From Clostridia bacterium (GTDB lineage Bacteria > Bacillota_A > Clostridia > Christensenellales > Aristaeellaceae), in NCBI GenBank assembly GCA_017412025.1, contig JAFQOY010000229.1:1-36680 (forward strand): 36,680 bases of DNA, in the 5' to 3' direction. A program made the position numbers and the translations under genes. Position 1 is the first letter of the stretch, and each line of letters begins with the position of its first letter. Below, piece after piece: positions 31,504 through 36,680 of the stretch. A model generated the notes under the pieces. That model made no database searches and was not told the origin of the DNA. It saw nothing but the letters and a program-made list of their open reading frames with translations.

Positions 31504-33657
31504 TCACGCCTGCTGACGCTTTGCGGCGTAATGGTTGATGAGACAGCCGATGAGCAGCAGCTCGCGCTCCTTGTCGGAGATGCCGGGAAGGGTCAGGGTA
31601 ATATCGGAGGTCTGTCCATCGCGGACGAGCGTGGCGGCAAACTCAGTATCGCCTGCCTGAAGTTTTTTGCGCGCGTCTTTAACGTAGACCCAGTCGCCGA
31701 CGGAGAGGCCCTGCGGCGGGGCAATGAAGGGGACGATACCCCAGTTGATCAGGTTGGCGCGGTAGCGGCGGGTGGCATATTCCGCGGCGATGTTGGCGAC
31801 GCCGCCGAGCACGCGCTGGCAGGAAGCCGCCTGCTCGCGCGCAGAGCCGTCGCCCGGGCAGTTGGCCCAGATGCCGGAACCGACGGTCGTCTGGCTGAGA
31901 TCAGCGCCGACGAGCGCGGCGATGGCGGAAGCGTCCGCTTTGCCGTCGCGGATATCCTTGGAGCGGGAAACATAGCCGGGGTCGCGGCGGGAGAGAGCGA
32001 ACTCGGATAGCCTGACCGGGTTGGAGCGGTAGCTGGAGGTTTCTCCGGAGGGGATCAGCTCGTCGGTGGTGGTCACGGCGTCGTCAAGCGAGCTGGCCAG
32101 GCCGATGAGCATATCGTCCTTCAGTGGCTCAAACTTCGGCCAGTCGGCGATGTTCGGGCCGAAGCGAAGCTGCGTGTCCGCATCGGGCTTTCCGGCGCTG
32201 AAGTAGACGTTCTTCTTATAGATATTCTCGTCGAATGTGCTCTCGTCATCCCAGTCGCGCTGATAGTCGATCTCGCTGGCCGGCGTGAGGACGCCGCCGT
32301 TAAGAGCCGTGGCGGCGATGGAGCGGGCGTCCATCAGTGCGACGGCGGAAAGCTGGCCTTCGCCGGGCTTGGAGCCCTCGCGGTTGGGGAAGTTGCGCGT
32401 GGTATGACGGGCGGAGAGACCCATGTGCATGGGCACGTCGCCTGCGCCGAAGCACGGACCGCAGAAGCAGGGTTTGATCAGCGCGCCGGCGCGCATGAGC
32501 GTGGTGAGATGCCCCTTGTCGGCGAGCGCGACATTGAGCGGCAGGCTGGCCGGATAGACGGACAGCGGGAAACCGCCGACGTGTTTGCCCTTGAGGATGG
32601 CGGCAGCCTCGGCGATGGACTGATACAGTCCGCCGGCGCAGCCTGCGATGACGCCCTGATCCATATGCAGCGCACTGCCGTCCCACTTATCCGCAATCCA
32701 GCCGGAAGAGGCGAGGATGTCCCGGGCATTGGCCTTGAAATCCTCGATGGTGAAGGCGTTGGAGGGGTGATAGGGGAGGGCGATCATGGGCTTGAGTTTG
32801 CTCAGGTTGATGCGGACCATGCCGTCGTAGCAGGCGCCCTCCTGCGGGGCGAGGGGCCGATAGGCGTCGATGCGGCCGTGGCGCGCGTAGAAATCCTTCG
32901 TGCGCTCGTCGGTCGACCAGACGGAGGAGAGGCATGCGGTTTCGGTCGTCATGACGTCAAGCGCCATGCGGAAATCCATCGGCAGGTTTTTGACGCCGGG
33001 GCCGGTGAACTCGAGCACCTTGTTTTTGACGAATCCGTTCTGATAGACGGCTCCGCAGAGCGCGAGCGCCGCGTCATGCGGGCCGACGCCGTGGGGCACT
33101 TCGCCCTCCAGATACACGAGGATGACCTCGGGCGCGCTGATATCATAGGTATTTTCCAGCAGCTGCTTGACCAGCTCGGGGCCGCCCTCGCCCACGCCCA
33201 TGCAGCCCAGCGCGCCGTAGCGGGTATGGCTGTCGGAGCCGAGGATCATGCCGCCGCAGGAGGCGAGCGCCTCGCGCGCATACTGATGGATGACCGCCAT
33301 GTTGGCCGGGACGTAAATGCCGCCGTATTTTTTCGCGGCGGAAAGGCCAAAGGCGTGGTCGTCCTCGTTGATGGTGCCGCCGACGGCGCAGAGGCTGTTG
33401 TGGCAGTTGGTCAGCGCATAGGGGACAGGGAAGCGCTCAAGGCCGCTGGCACGGGCGGTCTGGATGATGCCGACGTAGGTGATATCATGCGAGATGAGCG
33501 CGTCAAAGCGGATGCGCAGCTTATCCGCAGAAGCGCTCCTGTTGTGAGACTTCAATATAGAATAGGCCATGGTGCCCTCGCGCGTGGAAAGAGGCGCATT
33601 GAGCGCAGCGGGAACGCCGCCGACGAGGGAAACGGCCTGATTGATCAGCGTAATCAT
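31504..33657 (-). CDS. Aconitase-family hydratase (YbhJ-like)
   Basis: A 717-aa [4Fe-4S] hydratase, expected from context to isomerise citrate to isocitrate. Aconitase features: TNCHNSLCAVGGTINEDDH, GSDSHTRYGALGCMGVGEGG, candidate cluster ligands Cys340 (in VIAGCAGGLYQ, in place of the usual GSCTNG), Cys399 and Cys402 (in CFCGPCFGAG), and TRNFPNREG. It ends with the swivel-type domain (YRSNPVRL; RYRANLINWGIVPF). It is closer in appearance to the YbhJ-type hydratases than to AcnA/AcnB. The ATG at 33657 follows GGAGG; a longer in-frame reading upstream crosses the promoter. It is first in the operon with icd and divergent from gltA. Confidence 0.85.
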   Translation of the reverse strand: MITLINQAVSLVGGVPAALNAPLSTREGTMAYSILKSHNRSASADKLRIRFDALISHDITYVGIIQTARASGLERFPVPYALTNCHNSLCAVGGTINEDDHAFGLSAAKKYGGIYVPANMAVIHQYAREALASCGGMILGSDSHTRYGALGCMGVGEGGPELVKQLLENTYDISAPEVILVYLEGEVPHGVGPHDAALALCGAVYQNGFVKNKVLEFTGPGVKNLPMDFRMALDVMTTETACLSSVWSTDERTKDFYARHGRIDAYRPLAPQEGACYDGMVRINLSKLKPMIALPYHPSNAFTIEDFKANARDILASSGWIADKWDGSALHMDQGVIAGCAGGLYQSIAEAAAILKGKHVGGFPLSVYPASLPLNVALADKGHLTTLMRAGALIKPCFCGPCFGAGDVPMHMGLSARHTTRNFPNREGSKPGEGQLSAVALMDARSIAATALNGGVLTPASEIDYQRDWDDESTFDENIYKKNVYFSAGKPDADTQLRFGPNIADWPKFEPLKDDMLIGLASSLDDAVTTTDELIPSGETSSYRSNPVRLSEFALSRRDPGYVSRSKDIRDGKADASAIAALVGADLSQTTVGSGIWANCPGDGSAREQAASCQRVLGGVANIAAEYATRRYRANLINWGIVPFIAPPQGLSVGDWVYVKDARKKLQAGDTEFAATLVRDGQTSDITLTLPGISDKERELLLIGCLINHYAAKRQQA

Positions 33658-33684
33658 GGGAATATCCACCTCCTGTTTCGCATC

Positions 33685-33713
33685 ATTATAGCATGACATG
33701 CATGATAATGCAA
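33685..33713 (-). promoter_or_regulatory. Promoter of the aconitase-icd operon
   Basis: On the minus strand, TTGCAT (33713-33708), 17 bp, TATAAT (33690-33685), 28 bases before the ATG. An ATGCAT-type palindrome lies in the spacer. Confidence 0.88.
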
Positions 33714-33792
33714 GAATCAGATTGAAAATATCCGCACAATGTGAGAAAAACGGGTAACAATTGACCAAATCTGCGATTATTTAAATTGATTG

Positions 33793-33821
33793 TTGCATTT
33801 TAGGTGAAAATGGTGTATGCT
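33793..33821 (+). promoter_or_regulatory. Promoter of citrate synthase
   Basis: TTGCAT (33793-33798), 17 bp, TATGCT (33816-33821). It shares the TTGCAT -35 with the divergent aconitase promoter about 80 bp away; the AT-rich stretch between them would suit a common regulator. Confidence 0.7.
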
Positions 33822-33855
33822 TACGGTAATGTGAAACAATGGAAGGGTGTCAGAT

Positions 33856-35217
33856 ATGCAGAACATCTGGGAAAATAATCCTCATCTGCCGCAGCTGTTT
33901 GAGGAAATGAAGGCGAATTATGCGATTGATCCCCGACAGTTCAACCATTACAACATTAAGCGCGGCCTGCGCAACGCAGACGGTACCGGCGTGCTGGCCG
34001 GAGTGACGGCCATTGGCAGCGTACAGGGCTACAATATGATTGACGGCGAGCCGGAACCTATGCCGGGCAAGCTTTTTTACCGCGGATATGACGTGCAGGA
34101 CATCGTCAGGGCGCACATGGCGGAGAGCACGTTCGGATTTGAAGAGGTTGTGTATCTGCTGCTGGTGGGCAGCCTGCCAAGCCGGGAAAGGCTCGCGCGC
34201 TTTGACGCGGCGCTCTCCAGCGCGCGCAAGCTGCCGCGCGGCTTTATCGAGGATATGATTCTCAAGGCGCCCAGCGCAAACATCATGAACAAGCTTTCGC
34301 GCTGCGTGCTGGCGCTGTACTCCTTTGACGAGCGCGCGGACGATACGTCGATTGAAAACATGCTGCGCCAGTCGGTGGAGCTGATCGCGCGTTTCCCGAT
34401 CATTGTGGCCAACGCCTATGCGGTCAAGCGCCATTACTTTGACGGCAGCTCGCTGCTGATTCACGTGCCGGACGAGAGCCTGTCCGTGGCGGAAAACTTC
34501 CTGTCCATGTTGCGCCCCAACCGCAAATACACCAAGCTGGAGGCGCACATTCTGGATATGATGCTCGTGCTGCATGCGGAGCACGGCGGCGGCAACAACT
34601 CCGCCTTCACCTGCCGCGTCCTCTCCTCCACGGGGACGGACACATACGGCGCGATCGCGGGCGCGGTCAATTCGCTCAAGGGACCGCTGCATGGCGGCGC
34701 GAACGCGAAGGTGATGGAGATGTACCGCAACGTGCGCGAAAACGTGCACGACGAGTGCAACGAAAACGAGATCTATTCTTATATGAAGAAAATCCTCGAC
34801 AGAGAGGCGAACGACGGAAGCGGAAAGATCTACGGCCTTGGGCATGCGGTTTACACCGTCAGCGATCCGAGGACGGAGATTCTCAAGGAATACGCCCGGG
34901 AGCTGTTTGAACGCAAGGGTCGCATCGCGGATTTCAAGCTGATGGAGAATATCGAGAAGCAGGGACTGCGCGCGCTCTCCGAGCGGCTGGGCGACAGGAA
35001 GAACGTCTGCGCCAACGTCGACATGTATTCCGGGCTGATCTATCAGATCCTGGGCATCCCGGAGGAACTGTATACGCCGCTGTTTGCGGTGGCGCGCATC
35101 GCAGGCTGGTGCGCCCACAGGATGGAAGAGGTGTGCACGGGCGGACGCATCATCCGTCCGGCGTACCGCTCTGTGATGAACAAACAGTCGTACGTCACCA
35201 TGGAAAACAGAAAATAA
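33856..35217 (+). CDS. gltA: Citrate synthase
   Basis: Condenses acetyl-CoA and oxaloacetate to citrate; 453 aa. Signature segments: LFYRGYDVQDIV, EEVVYLLLVG, LHAEHGGGNNSAFTCRVLSSTGTDTY (catalytic His), GPLHGGANAKVMEM, YGLGHAVYTVSDPR (second His) and NVDMYSGLIYQ (catalytic Asp), with the C-terminal arginine region. A GTG at 33847 is in frame but overlaps the ribosome binding site GGAAGGG (33841-33847), which lies 8 bases before ATG 33856, so the ATG is chosen. It is divergent from aconitase-icd. Together they give 2-oxoglutarate for glutamate synthesis; no other TCA genes are in the window. Confidence 0.96.
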   Translation: MQNIWENNPHLPQLFEEMKANYAIDPRQFNHYNIKRGLRNADGTGVLAGVTAIGSVQGYNMIDGEPEPMPGKLFYRGYDVQDIVRAHMAESTFGFEEVVYLLLVGSLPSRERLARFDAALSSARKLPRGFIEDMILKAPSANIMNKLSRCVLALYSFDERADDTSIENMLRQSVELIARFPIIVANAYAVKRHYFDGSSLLIHVPDESLSVAENFLSMLRPNRKYTKLEAHILDMMLVLHAEHGGGNNSAFTCRVLSSTGTDTYGAIAGAVNSLKGPLHGGANAKVMEMYRNVRENVHDECNENEIYSYMKKILDREANDGSGKIYGLGHAVYTVSDPRTEILKEYARELFERKGRIADFKLMENIEKQGLRALSERLGDRKNVCANVDMYSGLIYQILGIPEELYTPLFAVARIAGWCAHRMEEVCTGGRIIRPAYRSVMNKQSYVTMENRK

Positions 35218-35224
35218 GAGAAGA

Positions 35225-35265
35225 CAGACGCGGGTTTCCGGGCAATGCTCAGGAGCCCGCGTCTG
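35225..35265 (+). terminator. Hairpin after gltA (probable terminator)
   Basis: A perfect 10-bp GC-rich stem (CAGACGCGGG 35225-35234, CCCGCGTCTG 35256-35265) with a 21-base loop, 8 bases after the stop. There is no T run, so termination may be weak or factor-dependent. Confidence 0.6.
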
Positions 35266-35279
35266 CGTATGCGCATCAA

Positions 35280-35354
35280 ACTGGTATGCAAGCAGAGTGC
35301 GAAGAAAATGCTTTAAAGCGCTAAAGTAAGAAAGCGAAATACTTGCATACCAGT
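35280..35354. repeat. 13-bp perfect inverted repeat, operator-like arms
   Basis: ACTGGTATGCAAG (35280-35292) and CTTGCATACCAGT (35342-35354) are exact reverse complements 49 bases apart. Each arm is itself an imperfect dyad of the CTnGnATnCnAG form, similar to GntR/FadR-type half-sites, so this may be two operators rather than one hairpin. The spacer is AT-rich and holds GCTTTAAAGC. From 35355 to 35642 I see no supported gene, only AT-rich, purine-rich sequence leading to the ribosomal promoter. Confidence 0.65.
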
Positions 35355-35642
35355 AAACAACGATAGAAATCAAAATAGAATGTTGTGCAATATTGCAGAA
35401 AAATAGCCGGAATAGGGGCATGAATTGGTGGAAAATGATGATGAGCAGAATGATGACACGCGCGGAAGAGTGTGCATTGAAATGTTAAATGAAACGCCTG
35501 GACGTGTGGATACATATCCGGACGAGGATGAAGAGAAAACGGGATGAAAAAACCTTGAAATGACTTGAATTTTTGAAATGGTCTGACGAGTGGCTCAGAT
35601 GAAAAGAAAATGAAAAAACTGAAAAAAATTTTGAAAAAGGTA

Positions 35643-35671
35643 TTGCGTATTCGGAAGAATTCGAATATAAT
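35643..35671 (+). promoter_or_regulatory. Promoter of the S10 ribosomal protein operon
   Basis: TTGCGT (35643-35648), 17 bp, TATAAT (35666-35671), preceded by A- and T-rich tracts (35600-35640) resembling an UP element, as expected for a strong ribosomal promoter. Confidence 0.85.
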
Positions 35672-35677
35672 GTGGAA

Positions 35678-35832
35678 GATGTCTGCAAAGGGGATGAAGT
35701 GGCAGATTGCTCACTGGCCGGTGAGGTAACTGTCACGGACCATGTCCGCGAATCGGACGACGGCTCAAGACCGTTATGCAGGGCAAAGAAAGCCAAGCAG
35801 TCGTACTTGAGTACGAACAAGGAGGAAAAGAA
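35678..35832 (+). promoter_or_regulatory. Structured leader of the S10 operon
   Basis: The leader of about 155 nt has hairpins CTCAC/GTGAG (35710-35725), CGGAC/GTCCG (35736-35748), an alternative GTCCG/CGGAC (35744-35758) that reuses the same GTCCG, ACGG/CCGT (about 35759-35773) and a 7-bp TCGTACT/AGTACGA hairpin (35801-35816) just before the AAGGAGG site. Mutually exclusive pairings suggest regulation by a ribosomal protein or attenuation; no named leader family is claimed. Confidence 0.55.
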
Positions 35833-36141
35833 ATGGCCAGCAAGAAAATCCGCATCAAGCTCTGGGCTTACGAGCACAGCCTCGTCGACCAGGCTGCTGA
35901 GCGCATCGTCGAGACCGCTCGCCGCACCGGTTCTCAGGTGTCCGGCCCGATCCCGCTTCCCACTGAGAAGGAAGTCGTGACGATCCTGCGCTCCCCGCAC
36001 AAGTACAAGGATTCCCGCGAACAGTTCGAGCAGCGCACCCACAAGCGCCTGATCGACGTTCAGAACCCCACCCGCGCCACTTTCGACGCGATGGAGAAGC
36101 TCGATCTGCCGGCTGGCGTTGAGATCGAGATCAAACTGTGA
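35833..36141 (+). CDS. rpsJ: 30S ribosomal protein S10
   Basis: Ribosomal protein S10 (NusE), 102 aa, starting [20 protein letters not shown], with [19 protein letters not shown] and [13 protein letters not shown] as in all bacterial S10. It acts in the 30S head and in transcription antitermination. AAGGAGG is 9 bases before ATG 35833. It is first in the S10 operon, 17 bases before rplC. Codon use is strongly biased, as in tuf. Confidence 0.98.
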   Translation: MASKKIRIKLWAYEHSLVDQAAERIVETARRTGSQVSGPIPLPTEKEVVTILRSPHKYKDSREQFEQRTHKRLIDVQNPTRATFDAMEKLDLPAGVEIEIKL

Positions 36142-36158
36142 TCAGGAGGTAAGATAAG

Positions 36159-36680
36159 ATGAAGAAAGGTATCGTCGGCAAGAAGATCGGCATGACGCAG
36201 ATCTTTACCGAGGACGGCCGCCTGATCCCGGTCACCGTTATCGAGGCAGGTCCCTGCCCGGTCGTTCAGAAGAAGACCATCGAGAAGGACGGCTACGAGG
36301 CGATTCAGGTTGGCTTCGACGCTTACGCCCCGAACCGCGCTGAGAAGCTCGTGAACAAGCCGCTCAAGGGCCACTTCGCCAAGGCTGAGGTCGCTCCGAC
36401 CCGCAAGCTGCGCGAGCTGCGCCTGGATGACTGCTCCGCCTACAATGTGGGCGACGAAGTGAAGGTCGACGTGTTCGCCGCTGGCGACAAGATCGACGTG
36501 ACCGGCACCTCTAAGGGCCACGGCTTCACCGGCGTCATTCAGCGCTGGAATCAGCACACCGGCCCGATGGCTCACGGTTCCAAGTATCACCGTGGCGTCG
36601 GCTCCATGGGTGCCAACTCCACGCCGTCCCGCGTGTTCAAGAACAAGCACATGTCCGGCCACTACGGCGTCGACCGCGTC
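36159..36680 (+). CDS. rplC: 50S ribosomal protein L3 (partial, runs off the window)
   Basis: The first 174 codons of L3: [20 protein letters not shown], then [43 protein letters not shown] and [32 protein letters not shown], the conserved internal loop reaching the peptidyl transferase centre. AGGAGG is 8 bases before the ATG. The normal S10 operon order (rpsJ-rplC) continues beyond the window; the missing end is about 35-40 codons, judged from the usual L3 length. Confidence 0.97.
   Translation, partial: MKKGIVGKKIGMTQIFTEDGRLIPVTVIEAGPCPVVQKKTIEKDGYEAIQVGFDAYAPNRAEKLVNKPLKGHFAKAEVAPTRKLRELRLDDCSAYNVGDEVKVDVFAAGDKIDVTGTSKGHGFTGVIQRWNQHTGPMAHGSKYHRGVGSMGANSTPSRVFKNKHMSGHYGVDRV

Noticed and set aside
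35489..35563. A 24-codon basic frame (starting MKRLDVWIHIR) and a 17-codon frame before it, in the gltA-rpsJ gap
   Set aside because: No convincing ribosome binding sites or conservation signal; such short frames are expected by chance in this purine-rich stretch.
35485..36042. A 185-codon minus-strand frame covering the S10 leader and part of rpsJ
   Set aside because: No ribosome binding site; Ser/Phe-rich in the leader part and antisense to rpsJ; it would cross the S10 promoter.

Overview
The window looks like a chromosomal segment of a GC-rich member of the Bacillota, most likely class Clostridia. The support is two T-box leaders, a WhiA gene followed by a Crh-like HPr protein, class I ketol-acid reductoisomerase, LytTR/GHKL two-component regulation, strong AGGAGG ribosome binding sites and sigma-A promoters of the TTGACA-N17-TATAAT type. 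A Christensenellales-like gut or rumen lineage is a guess; no rRNA gene is present to test it. No phage, insertion sequence, CRISPR array, tRNA or rRNA was seen.

The window is framed by two halves of the translation supercluster. It opens with the 3' end of tuf (EF-Tu) and its terminator and closes with rpsJ (S10) and the start of rplC (L3). In many bacteria these are nearly adjacent; here about 35.7 kb of mostly metabolic and envelope genes lie between them, on both strands.

Layout: (1) 0.4-4.2 kb: an ATP-grasp enzyme of the sugar-transfer type overlaps a PflA-like radical SAM gene, followed by pyruvate kinase with a C-terminal PEP-utiliser-like domain. (2) 4.2-7.1 kb: a leftward Agr/Com-like pair (LytTR regulator, GHKL histidine kinase) and, divergently, a small very acidic secreted protein whose promoter carries a 21-bp-phased direct repeat of the kind LytTR regulators bind. 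(3) 7.3-11.0 kb: YugP-like protease, WhiA, a Crh-like HPr protein lacking the catalytic histidine, and a large membrane protein. (4) 11.0-17.1 kb: T-box-controlled prolyl-tRNA synthetase, then two tandem paralogous polytopic membrane proteins. (5) 17.1-22.7 kb: a T-box-controlled ilvB-ilvN-ilvC-ilvD operon, with a 140-bp repeat-like element between ilvN and ilvC. (6) 22.8-27.4 kb: an amidohydrolase, a CBM9-like protein, and a feoAB fusion with its small Cys-rich partner behind a promoter overlapped by a dyad. (7) 27.4-30.2 kb: an orphan consensus promoter that may drive a short RNA, then a zinc-ribbon/peptidoglycan-binding membrane protein and a multi-domain L,D-transpeptidase. (8) 30.2-35.3 kb: an aconitase-family hydratase and NADP-type isocitrate dehydrogenase (leftward), divergent from citrate synthase: the oxidative branch to 2-oxoglutarate, a route to glutamate. 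(9) 35.3-36.7 kb: a gene-poor stretch with a 13-bp inverted repeat, then the S10 operon promoter and a leader with mutually exclusive hairpins.

The genes that most clearly work together are ilvBNCD (branched-chain amino acids), gltA/aconitase/icd (2-oxoglutarate), feoAB with its Cys-rich partner (ferrous iron), and the L,D-transpeptidase with the peptidoglycan-binding protein (cell wall). I found no single clearly new multi-gene system. The most promising leads are the LytTR-controlled acidic secreted protein, the ATP-grasp/radical SAM pair, the tandem membrane paralogs, the possible small RNA at 27.48-27.55 kb and the paired operator-like repeats at 35.3 kb.
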